Source: JBFJWU01 sp041623475 [NCBI: bacterium]
GTDB taxonomy: Bacteria > J088
Direction of reading: 5' to 3'
DNA: 5,791 nucleotides
NCBI GenBank assembly: GCA_041623475.1
Contig: JBFJWU010000229.1
Location: 1 to 5,791 of the forward strand
The notes under the pieces were generated by a model. The model made no database searches, was not told the DNA's origin, and was given only the letters and a program-made list of their open reading frames with translations. The translations under genes and the position numbers were made by a program. Shown here piece by piece: positions 1 through 5,524 of this stretch; position 1 is the first letter of the stretch, and each line of letters opens with the position of its first letter.

Positions 1-1
1 C

Positions 2-907
2 CAGTCGGTCGGCACAGTGACCAACCTGGAAACGTATGTCCAAGAGGGGTCCCTGGACCAGTTGGCAGTGCCCGGGGCAGACGCCGACACGTCGGATGAC
101 CCGCCGCTGGCTGGCATGATGATTGGCCGCGAACTGGCAATAAACCTTGGCCTGTTTATTGGTGACAGCGTCAACGTGGTCAGTCCGGCCGGAAGCATTG
201 GTCCGATGGGCGTGTCGCCCAAGATGAAACGCTACAGGATTGCCGGCATCTTCAGCAGCGGGATGTACGAGTACGACAGCAGCCTGGTTTATGTGACGAT
301 CGAGGAAGCCCAGAGCTTTTTCGGTATGGGCGACCAGGTAACCGGTATTGAAGTCAAGGTCAAGGAACCGGAAGACGCTGACATCATCGCCCAGCAAGTC
401 CAGGCGGCACTTGGTTTTCCGTACTATTGCCGGGATTGGATGGACCTGAACCGCAACTTGTTTGGTGCGTTGCAGCTGGAAAAGATCGGAATGTCTCTGA
501 TCCTGATCCTGATTGTGATGGTTGCCGCATTCAATATCGTCAGTACGCTGTTCATGGTTGTGATGCAGAAAACACGGGACATCGCGATTCTCAAGAGCAT
601 GGGGGCGACCAGCGGCGCGATTCGGCGAATTTTTATGCTGGAAGGCCTGATTGTCGGTGTCGTCGGCTCGCTGGCCGGTGGCGCCCTGGGGCTGTTGATG
701 TGCGAACTGCTGGACCGTTACCAGTTCATCCAGTTGCCCAAGGACATCTATTACATTGATCGGCTACCGGTCCTGACGGACCCGGTTCTGGTGGCACTGA
801 TCCTGGGGTCGGCGATGCTGATTTCCCTGGTCGCGACGATCTACCCGGCGCACCGTGCATCACGCCAGGACCCGGTCGATGGAATTCGCTACGGCGCCGA
901 AGCCTGA
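2..907 (+). CDS. Lipoprotein-releasing ABC transporter permease, LolC/LolE family (5' end missing)
   Basis: This is the C-terminal 301 residues of an inner-membrane permease of the LolCDE type, which passes outer-membrane lipoproteins to LolA. The reading frame is open from the window edge, so the true start lies upstream; family members are roughly 400 residues, leaving about 100 missing. Bases 2 to about 487 encode the periplasmic MacB-like domain, with a GRELA segment and a GDSVNVVSP strand. Three hydrophobic helices follow, near 488-565, 635-706 and 782-847. The charged loop between the first two of these (QKTRDIAILKSMGATSGAIR) is the FtsX-family coupling helix that contacts the ATPase. 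The tail DPVDGIRYG is typical of the family. LolC and LolE cannot be told apart from this fragment. No lolD ATPase follows: the next gene is convergent and overlaps this stop by 19 bases. Confidence 0.9.
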   Translation, partial: QSVGTVTNLETYVQEGSLDQLAVPGADADTSDDPPLAGMMIGRELAINLGLFIGDSVNVVSPAGSIGPMGVSPKMKRYRIAGIFSSGMYEYDSSLVYVTIEEAQSFFGMGDQVTGIEVKVKEPEDADIIAQQVQAALGFPYYCRDWMDLNRNLFGALQLEKIGMSLILILIVMVAAFNIVSTLFMVVMQKTRDIAILKSMGATSGAIRRIFMLEGLIVGVVGSLAGGALGLLMCELLDRYQFIQLPKDIYYIDRLPVLTDPVLVALILGSAMLISLVATIYPAHRASRQDPVDGIRYGAEA

Positions 908-1509
908 CGCCGGGCCGTGCGGCCACCGATAATAGCGGCCCTGGCAAACAGGGCTACGGCGACAGCCATCCAGACGTGATAGAAATCGACAGCCAATGAG
1001 GTGTTGCCGACAATGCTGCGAATTCCGGTGGCGCCACCAATTGCGGCAGCGACGGCCAGGATGCCCGTCAAAAGCCCCCGGAAAAGGCCAGGGTTGCCAG
1101 CGGCCCCGGATACGGCAAGAACGAGCAGGGACAGGATTGCCAGCCCCTGAACGGGCAGTGACAATCCCGGCAGCGCGATTACCAGCAAGGCCAGCAACAA
1201 CGCGGCGGACAGTACCAGACCGACTGTCGCATCGGACAGCGGATCCCGGACTGTGCTCCATGCACCCAGGACCAGGCCAGCGGCACCACAGGTACCGGTC
1301 AGCGCCTTGCCGATGTCAACCCAGGGCGCCAGGTCATCAATCCCGGCAAACCGCAGGGTACCCAGCCCGGCCGTTACACCCATCAGCAGCGAAAACAGTG
1401 CCCACGTTCGCGGTCGGACCGCGTCTGGACTGCGCCACAGCGATATGGTAGCGCCAATGGCAACGGTCGCCAGTATCAGGTCACTGATGGCGTTCGACGT
1501 CAGCGTCAC
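889..1509 (-). CDS. Seven-helix integral membrane protein of unknown function
   Basis: This encodes a 206-residue protein that is almost entirely hydrophobic, with about seven membrane segments near residues 5-24, 34-52, 68-85, 93-114, 120-136, 141-162 and 172-194. A short basic tail (RTARRQ) is probably cytoplasmic. I do not recognise a catalytic motif. The layout and the late YHVWMAVAVALFARA helix recall small seven-helix DUF families such as DUF6962, but this is a memory-level resemblance and not an assignment. The GTG start at 1509 is chosen because it overlaps the TGA of the upstream MAPEG gene (GTGA) and leaves the first helix at the N-terminus. No Shine-Dalgarno is visible, so translation is probably coupled. 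The frame stays open upstream to 1866, but that extension is an out-of-frame copy of the MAPEG gene. The TAG stop lies inside the facing lolC/E gene. Confidence 0.75.
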   Translation of the reverse strand: MTLTSNAISDLILATVAIGATISLWRSPDAVRPRTWALFSLLMGVTAGLGTLRFAGIDDLAPWVDIGKALTGTCGAAGLVLGAWSTVRDPLSDATVGLVLSAALLLALLVIALPGLSLPVQGLAILSLLVLAVSGAAGNPGLFRGLLTGILAVAAAIGGATGIRSIVGNTSLAVDFYHVWMAVAVALFARAAIIGGRTARRQASAP

Positions 1510-1898
1510 GGGATTGACAGGACAAAAATAGCCACGACGATCGCCTGGCAACCGGTCCAGAGGATTGTCCGCAGGATGTGGGCATTCGCAACATACGCGC
1601 CGCCATAGCCAATGCGCAGCCCGACGTAGCTGATCGCCAGCAGGTTGACCGTTTCGGCGGGTCCACCGAGGACGATGGCAACCAGGACTGCGATGGCAAA
1701 CTGGGGATACGTTTCCAGCGAGTTCAGTTGTGCCCAATGTGCCCGTTGCCGCCAGCCCGTGGTCTCGGCCAGGTACTGGCGCGGGGTGGCATTGTCGAAA
1801 CGTCGACTGTACTTGGCGATCGCCGTAAACAGGTACGGCAGGAACATCGCAACCAGTACACACCACAAGGCTGTTGTCATTTCCATAACCGGTTCCAT
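1506..1898 (-). CDS. MAPEG family membrane protein
   Basis: This is a 130-residue protein of the MAPEG superfamily (membrane-associated proteins in eicosanoid and glutathione metabolism). Some members are glutathione transferases or peroxidases, while many bacterial ones are uncharacterised. Four hydrophobic helices lie near residues 8-29, 64-78, 81-100 and 108-128. The polar loop and second helix carry the family signature, RAHWAQLNSLETYPQFA near residues 52-68. The third helix runs into RIGYGGAYVANAHILR (95-110), also typical. The start is uncertain. The ATG at 1898 has no clear ribosome binding site, whereas the in-frame ATG at 1886 has GGAA six bases upstream (1893-1896); the latter would give 126 residues. 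It heads a two-gene unit with the seven-helix protein. The activity cannot be deduced from the sequence. Confidence 0.88.
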   Translation of the reverse strand: MEPVMEMTTALWCVLVAMFLPYLFTAIAKYSRRFDNATPRQYLAETTGWRQRAHWAQLNSLETYPQFAIAVLVAIVLGGPAETVNLLAISYVGLRIGYGGAYVANAHILRTILWTGCQAIVVAIFVLSIP

Positions 1899-1920
1899 GG
1901 ATAACGTATTTTCGAAGACC

Positions 1921-1926
1921 AGTATA
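1921..1926 (-). promoter_or_regulatory. Candidate -10 element for the MAPEG operon
   Basis: The minus strand reads TATACT here, one mismatch from the sigma-70 -10 consensus, 22 bases before the ATG at 1898. No good -35 hexamer lies 16-18 bases upstream, so this is a weak call based on position and one hexamer. The intergenic region 1899-1995 holds nothing else I can support beyond this and the rightward elements. Confidence 0.3.
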
Positions 1927-1962
1927 GCGGCAACGGGTCGGAAATCAGCGACTGGCCGCTGT

Positions 1963-1968
1963 TAGAAT
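1963..1968 (+). promoter_or_regulatory. Candidate -10 element for the arsC-like/greB operon
   Basis: TAGAAT lies 27 bases before the chosen ATG at 1996. A transcript starting about seven bases downstream, near 1975, would keep the ribosome binding site but exclude the upstream in-frame ATG at 1969. No recognisable -35 is present. Confidence 0.35.
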
Positions 1969-1983
1969 ATGTATATCTTCAGC

Positions 1984-1990
1984 GGCGGAA
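1984..1990 (+). promoter_or_regulatory. Ribosome binding site deciding the arsC-like start
   Basis: GGCGGAA sits five bases before the ATG at 1996. The in-frame ATG at 1969 has no comparable site and lies directly after the candidate -10, so this site favours the shorter protein. A near-identical GGCGGAG precedes greB. Confidence 0.6.
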
Positions 1991-1995
1991 CTGTC

Positions 1996-2337
1996 ATGAA
2001 CATCCAGATCATCGGAACGAAGAAGTGCCCGGATACGCGAAAAGCCGAGCGGTTTTTCAAAGAGCGCGGCATCAAGCCTCATTTTCGCGACCTTAAGCAA
2101 CAGGGGCTCAGCCCCGGCGAAATTAACAAAATCAGCCAGGGGGTCGGGGGCATTGATCATCTTGTTGACCGAAATAGCAAAGAGTTCGCAAAGCGCAATC
2201 TCAAATATCTGGGAAAGCCCGCCCACGAGGCTCTGGAAAAGTACCCCCTGATCACCCGGACCCCGATTGTCCGCAATGGGCCCCGGGCCACTGTTGGCTT
2301 TGAACCCGATACCTGGGCGGAGTGGCTGGATGGCTGA
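1996..2337 (+). CDS. ArsC/Spx-family thioredoxin-fold protein (arsenate reductase-like)
   Basis: This is a 113-residue cytoplasmic protein of the ArsC/Spx/YffB family. It opens with a beta strand and the thiol loop TKKCPDTRKAERFFKERGI (residues 8-26), whose only nucleophile candidate is Cys11. There is no CxxC, so it is not a canonical redox-switch Spx. Near the C-terminus, LITRTPIVRNG (85-95) supplies Arg88, the cis-proline Pro90 and Arg93, and GFEPDTWAEWL ends the domain as in arsenate reductase-like members. True arsenate reduction is not shown: many family members have unknown substrates and no ars genes are nearby. The stop is overlapped by greB in ATGGCTGA, so the two are very probably co-transcribed and translationally coupled. 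The start at 1996 is preferred over 1969 because of its Shine-Dalgarno. Confidence 0.88.
   Translation: MNIQIIGTKKCPDTRKAERFFKERGIKPHFRDLKQQGLSPGEINKISQGVGGIDHLVDRNSKEFAKRNLKYLGKPAHEALEKYPLITRTPIVRNGPRATVGFEPDTWAEWLDG
2316..2322 (+). promoter_or_regulatory. Ribosome binding site of greB, inside the upstream gene
   Basis: GGCGGAG lies seven bases before the greB ATG at 2330 and within the last codons of the ArsC-like gene. It fixes the greB start and rules out the longer frame that opens at 2267. Confidence 0.6.
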
Positions 2338-2806
2338 GCAACGGCTGCTGACGTCCGAAGGTTATGCAAAGCTGCACGAGGAGTACCAGTATTACTGGAA
2401 GACCCTGCGACCGCAGACGGTCCATCGGATCGCCGAAGCGGCCGCCGAAGGGGACCGGTCCGAAAACGCCGAGTATATCTATGGGAAAAAGAAACTTAGG
2501 GATATTGACAATCGCATCAGGTATTTATCTAAAATACTTGATGATGCACGTGTGATTAATCCGGCGGAGCTTGACAGCGACGTCGTTTGCTTTGGCGCGA
2601 CTGTCCACATTGAGGACGAGGACGGTGTCGCCCACGTCTGGACGCTGGTCGGAGAGGGCGAATCCGATTCGGACCTGGGCCGGATCACCTATACATCACC
2701 CGTTGGGCGCGCCTTGATCGGCAAGCGTGTCGGGGATGTCGTTGTCGTCAAGTTGCCGGCCGGCGAACGGGAATACGAACTGACGGACCTGCGTTTCGGC
2801 GGCTGA
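2330..2806 (+). CDS. greB: Transcription elongation factor GreB
   Basis: GreB enters the RNA polymerase secondary channel and stimulates cleavage of backtracked RNA so that stalled complexes resume. The protein is 158 residues, the usual GreB length. The N-terminal coiled coil (about 1-75) carries the family signature AEGDRSENAEYIYGKKKLRD, including the acidic tip residues Asp42 and Glu45 that coordinate the catalytic Mg2+. The C-terminal FKBP-like domain (about 80-158) contains SPVGRALIGKRVGDVV. The basic run YGKKKLRDID and the YQYYWKTLRP segment point to GreB rather than GreA. It overlaps the ArsC-like gene by 8 bases and ends 16 bases before the convergent aat stop. Codons about 56-77 (2495-2560) are unusually AT-rich, with AGG, TTA, TCT, ATA and CTT, unlike the rest of the gene. 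Confidence 0.96.
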   Translation: MAEQRLLTSEGYAKLHEEYQYYWKTLRPQTVHRIAEAAAEGDRSENAEYIYGKKKLRDIDNRIRYLSKILDDARVINPAELDSDVVCFGATVHIEDEDGVAHVWTLVGEGESDSDLGRITYTSPVGRALIGKRVGDVVVVKLPAGEREYELTDLRFGG

Positions 2807-2822
2807 TCGGTCCAGAACCAGG

Positions 2823-3476
2823 CTAGCGGGCCGGGTTGCCGGTCATTGTCCTGCGCACGCTTTCGGAACTGGCCGAGAACGGCTCCGGTTCAGCGGCCAG
2901 GGCCCGTGACAACAACCGTGCATATTGTTGCGCTGTCACAGTCACTGCGCCGAACTGGCCAAGGTGTTCTGTATAGTACTGGGTGTCCAGCAATGCGTAT
3001 CCGGCCTGGTTCAATCGCTGCAGCAGGAATACCAAAGCGGCCTTGCTGGCGTTGGTTCGTCGGCTGTACATGCTTTCCCCGGCAAACAGACCTCGCAGCG
3101 CGACACCATACAACCCGCCAACCTGCTGGCCATCTTGGTGGACCTCGACGCTGTGGGCGAATCCGGCGTGGTGCAGTTTCACGTACCGACGGATCAGTTC
3201 TTCACTGATCCACGTTTCCGGCCGATCCGGTGCCGGGTGCGCGCACATCCGGATCGTTTGTTCAAAATCTGCATTGACCGTGATCTGGAACCGGTTGTGG
3301 CGCAGGAACTTTCGCAGCGAACGGGGCAAATGCCAGTTATCAAGGGGGATAATACCGCGCTCATGGGGCAGGTACCATTGGATTTCCCCATTGTCGGAAT
3401 CAGCCATCGGAAAGACACCATTGGCGTATGCCGCCAGAAGCTGGCGAAGTTCCGGATCGTCGGGAACGCTAAGCAT
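2823..3476 (-). CDS. aat: Leucyl/phenylalanyl-tRNA--protein transferase Aat
   Basis: Aat transfers Leu or Phe from charged tRNA to proteins with N-terminal Arg or Lys, marking them for ClpS/ClpAP in the N-degron pathway; it acts in the cytoplasm. The 217-residue reading from the ATG at 3476 begins with LLAAYANGVFPM. It contains the core GGLYGVALRGLFAGESMYSR (120-139, with Glu134), then TNASKAALVFLLQRL and LLDTQYYTEHLGQFGA, where Asp164 and Gln166 match the catalytic Asp and Gln of the E. coli enzyme. It is shorter at the N-terminus than the 234-residue E. coli protein and resembles the short type I associate with alphaproteobacteria. A GTG at 3503 would add nine residues, but a good extended -10 lies inside that stretch, so the ATG is preferred. 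The gene stands alone, convergent with greB and divergent from terC. Confidence 0.95.
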   Translation of the reverse strand: MLSVPDDPELRQLLAAYANGVFPMADSDNGEIQWYLPHERGIIPLDNWHLPRSLRKFLRHNRFQITVNADFEQTIRMCAHPAPDRPETWISEELIRRYVKLHHAGFAHSVEVHQDGQQVGGLYGVALRGLFAGESMYSRRTNASKAALVFLLQRLNQAGYALLDTQYYTEHLGQFGAVTVTAQQYARLLSRALAAEPEPFSASSESVRRTMTGNPAR

Positions 3477-3482
3477 ACCGGC

Positions 3483-3491
3483 AGTGTAGCA
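3483..3491 (-). promoter_or_regulatory. Candidate extended -10 promoter of aat
   Basis: The minus strand reads TGCTACACT, a TGn motif directly followed by a -10-like hexamer (3483-3488). The hexamer ends six bases before the aat ATG at 3476, so a start seven bases downstream would fall on the A of the ATG, giving a leaderless message. There is no clear -35, as is common for extended -10 promoters, and no Shine-Dalgarno before the ATG. Confidence 0.35.
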
Positions 3492-3531
3492 TTCCCGCGT
3501 CACGCACCGGTCGAACCGTCGACACCCGTAA

Positions 3532-3537
3532 TATACT
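3532..3537 (+). promoter_or_regulatory. Candidate -10 element for the terC-DGC-bolA cluster
   Basis: TATACT lies 48 bases before the TTG start of the terC-family gene. A transcript from about 3544 would have a leader of about 42 bases. No convincing -35 is visible 16-18 bases upstream. Confidence 0.35.
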
Positions 3538-3544
3538 GTCTAGT

Positions 3545-3569
3545 TGCCAAACAGGTGCATTGCCTGGCA
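3545..3569 (+). other. Possible hairpin in the terC leader
   Basis: TGCCA at 3545-3549 can pair with TGGCA at 3565-3569, or CAGG at 3552-3555 with CCTG at 3563-3566. The two pairings share bases and exclude each other. Both lie just upstream of the Shine-Dalgarno at 3575. The stems are only 4-5 bp, so this may be chance. I do not see the conserved core of the yybP-ykoY manganese riboswitch that precedes some terC-family genes. Confidence 0.2.
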
Positions 3570-3574
3570 GCCAC

Positions 3575-3580
3575 AGGAGA
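3575..3580 (+). promoter_or_regulatory. Ribosome binding site deciding the terC TTG start
   Basis: AGGAGA sits five bases before TTG at 3586-3588. This is a strong Shine-Dalgarno and places the start where the conserved WISDP N-terminus of YgdQ-like proteins begins, so a TTG start is well supported. Confidence 0.7.
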
Positions 3581-3585
3581 GACCA

Positions 3586-4350
3586 TTGGACTGGATCAGC
3601 GACCCGCAGATATGGATCGGACTGGCGACGTTAACGTCACTGGAAATCGTCCTCGGTATCGACAATGTTATTTTTATTTCTATCCTGGCGGGCCGCCTGC
3701 CCGAGGGACAACGGGACAAGGCCCGGGTCATCGGTCTGGGGCTGGCGGTCATCAGCCGAATTCTGTTGTTGTTGTCATTGTCCTGGCTGGTTGGCCTGAC
3801 CGATCCCCTGTTTGCCGTGTTCGGCCACGCGTTTTCAGGCAGGGATTTGATTCTGGGTGGCGGTGGACTGTTTCTGATCGCCAAGAGCACGTTCGAAATG
3901 CACCACGCGCTGGAAGGCGAATCGGACCACTCTGCAGCGCCGCAAAAACAGGTGACGATGCGCTGGGTCCTGTTCCAGATCATGCTGCTGGACGTTGTGT
4001 TTTCCCTGGATTCCGTGATCACAGCGGTGGGCATGGTGGATCACCTGGGGATTATGGTGGCGGCGGTAATCATTGCCGTGGCGGTGATGATTGTTTTTGC
4101 CGGGCCGGTCAGCCGGTTTGTCGAAAAAAATCCCACGGTCAAAATGCTGGCACTCAGTTTTCTGCTGCTGATCGGAGTGACGCTGATCGCCGAATCCATG
4201 CACCTGCATATTCCCAAGGGATATACCTATTTCGCGATGGCGTTCGCATTGTTTGTCGAACTTCTGAATCTGCGGATACGGCGAAACCAGCGAAACCCGA
4301 TTCACCTGCGGCGGCCGCCGATGCCGGCCGACCGCCTGCAGCAGGGATAG
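3586..4350 (+). CDS. TerC family integral membrane protein, YgdQ-like
   Basis: This is a 254-residue inner-membrane protein of the TerC family, whose members include manganese exporters (Alx/MntX type) and proteins of unknown substrate such as E. coli YgdQ, its closest match from memory. About seven hydrophobic segments are visible, near residues 8-32, 48-70, 86-101, 128-150, 154-176, 186-203 and 213-228. The two family hallmarks are present: EIVLGIDNVIF (Glu20, Asp26) and LLDVVFSLDSVITAVG (Asp136, Asp142), acidic intramembrane motifs thought to bind metal. SVEKNP-like FVEKNPTVKMLALSF and HIPKGYTYFAMAFALFVELLNL also match YgdQ-like proteins. It lacks the C-terminal CBS/CorC domains of larger relatives. 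The basic tail NQRNPIHLRRPPMPADRLQQG is not conserved in my recollection. It starts with TTG and is followed after 18 bases by the diguanylate cyclase in the same frame. Confidence 0.92.
   Translation: MDWISDPQIWIGLATLTSLEIVLGIDNVIFISILAGRLPEGQRDKARVIGLGLAVISRILLLLSLSWLVGLTDPLFAVFGHAFSGRDLILGGGGLFLIAKSTFEMHHALEGESDHSAAPQKQVTMRWVLFQIMLLDVVFSLDSVITAVGMVDHLGIMVAAVIIAVAVMIVFAGPVSRFVEKNPTVKMLALSFLLLIGVTLIAESMHLHIPKGYTYFAMAFALFVELLNLRIRRNQRNPIHLRRPPMPADRLQQG
4325..4338 (+). repeat. 14-base direct repeat, copy 1 (end of terC)
   Basis: CGGCCGACCGCCTG occurs here and again at 4397-4410, exactly 72 bases apart and in the same frame. It encodes ADRL in both places: the terC C-terminus and the cyclase N-terminus. 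It could be a small duplication or chance in GC-rich codons. Confidence 0.6.
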
Positions 4351-4368
4351 TCGTCCGGTGGTGCCCTG

Positions 4369-5520
4369 ATGGACGATTCCAGCCTGTCAGCAAAGGCGGC
4401 CGACCGCCTGGTACGCGTCCTGGCACGCCTGCCAGGGGCGGGGGGATTGGCCGAGCCGAATAATCCGGAAGACGCAGGCGCGGCACTGGACCCCCTGCGA
4501 CGGGCGTTTTTCTCGATATTCGCCGCATTTGGCATCCTTTTCCTGGTTGTTGAACTGGGGATCGCAATCAATGAGGGCCGGGCGCTGTTGATCATCCTGT
4601 TCCTGGTCCACGTTGGCCTGGCGGCGGTAGCTGCGATCGCCGCGCTGCGAACCGGGAATTATGAAACGCTGGGTTTTGTCTGTGCGGTTTTCACGTATTT
4701 CTTTTTCGTGATGGGGTTCTGCGCGGCGTTGTTTTACAACGAAATCTCGTACCTGTTCTGGGGCCCGATTTTTATCCCGGTGATCTACTTTTTTCAAGGC
4801 TATCGCAAAGGTGTCCTGTGGAGCCTGTTGTTCGTAGTTTCGATTGCGGCTGCATACGTGCTGGGTCTTGCGCTGGGCGCGCGCCCGTTTCCGACGGGAA
4901 TCGTACGCGAAGTTTCAATCAGCTTTATTGCGATTTCGACGTTTTTCGCCATTTTTGAGCTGATGCGCAGTACCTATGCCACCATGTTGCGCGAGGCGCA
5001 GGACCAGCTGGAGCAACTGGCCGCCACGGACCAGATGACGGGGATCCTCAACCGGCGCCGGACCGAGGGGGAACTGGTTCGCGAGATCGAACGTGCCGCG
5101 CGGACCCAGTCCGAGTTGTCGCTGATCCTGTTCGATATCGACCATTTCAAGGCCGTTAACGACGATTTTGGCCACCAGGAGGGCGATCGCGTCCTGCAGG
5201 CGGTCTGTCATCGCGTCACTGAAGAAATACGGTCTATCGACGTTTTCGGGCGCTGGGGGGGCGAGGAATTCCTGCTGATCATGCCGGAAACCGCCCTGGA
5301 TGGAGCGACCAACCTGGCCGAACGGATCCGGGTCGCCATCAGCAACGATGTTTTTGCCGGCGACCGCAAGATCACCGCCAGTTTTGGTGTGGCGGCCTAC
5401 CGCCGTGGCGAAAGCAAGGAGTGGTTCCTGCGACGGGTCGACCGCGCCATGTACCGGGCCAAGGACGAGGGCCGCAACTGCGTGCGGACAGCAGATGACA
5501 GCTCGCAGGTCGTAGAATAG
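4369..5520 (+). CDS. Membrane-anchored GGDEF diguanylate cyclase
   Basis: This 383-residue enzyme is predicted to make cyclic di-GMP from two GTP. Residues 1-43 are soluble. About six membrane helices follow (46-66, 71-92, 100-121, 127-144, 149-169, 181-200) and form an N-terminal sensor or anchor I cannot assign to a named family such as MASE or MHYT. A short helical linker (201-219, MLREAQDQLEQLAATD) leads into the GGDEF domain. The domain shows DQMTGILNRR (221-230), DIDHFKAVNDDFGH (256-269) and the active-site GGEEF at 297-301. RSID at 288-291, five residues before GGEEF, is an intact RxxD I-site, so product inhibition is expected. No EAL or HD-GYP domain is present. GGTGG seven bases before the ATG may be the ribosome binding site. 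It lies 18 bases after terC and 4 bases before bolA, probably in one operon. Confidence 0.94.
   Translation: MDDSSLSAKAADRLVRVLARLPGAGGLAEPNNPEDAGAALDPLRRAFFSIFAAFGILFLVVELGIAINEGRALLIILFLVHVGLAAVAAIAALRTGNYETLGFVCAVFTYFFFVMGFCAALFYNEISYLFWGPIFIPVIYFFQGYRKGVLWSLLFVVSIAAAYVLGLALGARPFPTGIVREVSISFIAISTFFAIFELMRSTYATMLREAQDQLEQLAATDQMTGILNRRRTEGELVREIERAARTQSELSLILFDIDHFKAVNDDFGHQEGDRVLQAVCHRVTEEIRSIDVFGRWGGEEFLLIMPETALDGATNLAERIRVAISNDVFAGDRKITASFGVAAYRRGESKEWFLRRVDRAMYRAKDEGRNCVRTADDSSQVVE
4397..4410 (+). repeat. 14-base direct repeat, copy 2 (start of diguanylate cyclase)
   Basis: This is the second copy of CGGCCGACCGCCTG, identical to 4325-4338, encoding part of the KAADRL segment at residues 9-14 of the cyclase. 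Confidence 0.6.
5513..5518 (+). promoter_or_regulatory. Candidate -10 element just before bolA
   Basis: TAGAAT overlaps the last codons of the diguanylate cyclase and ends six bases before the bolA ATG. A start seven bases downstream would be the A of the ATG, giving a leaderless bolA message. No Shine-Dalgarno precedes bolA and no -35 is evident, so the call rests on position and hexamer only. Confidence 0.3.
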
Positions 5521-5524
5521 ACAC

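Noticed and set aside
17-19. GTG as the start of the lolC/E gene
   Set aside because: The frame is open to the window edge and the protein lacks its N-terminal helix and part of the periplasmic domain, so the gene is cut rather than short.
1510-1866. Upstream extension of the seven-helix protein to a 325-residue protein
   Set aside because: The extra residues are a different-frame reading of the MAPEG gene and are Cys/Arg/Pro-rich with no membrane pattern. The GTG at 1509 overlapping the MAPEG stop is the natural start.
1899-1995. Small RNA or extra small gene in the divergent intergenic region
   Set aside because: There is no hairpin with a T tract and no short frame with a ribosome binding site other than the ArsC-like gene itself; only promoter-like hexamers are seen.
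2267-2329. Longer greB start at 2267
   Set aside because: It lies within the ArsC-like gene. The ATG at 2330 has a good Shine-Dalgarno and gives the exact 158-residue GreB length.
2797-2840. Bidirectional terminator between greB and aat
   Set aside because: Only 16 bases separate the stops, and the best stem nearby (CCGG-GTTG-CCGG) is 4 bp with no T tract.
3504-3585. yybP-ykoY manganese riboswitch before terC
   Set aside because: The leader is short and I do not find the conserved loop sequences of that riboswitch.
2925-4463. A 512-codon open frame on the plus strand across aat, the intergenic region and terC
   Set aside because: It is antisense to aat and out of frame with terC. The product is low-complexity, rich in Gly, Arg and Pro, with no domain. 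Long stop-free shadows are expected in GC-rich DNA.
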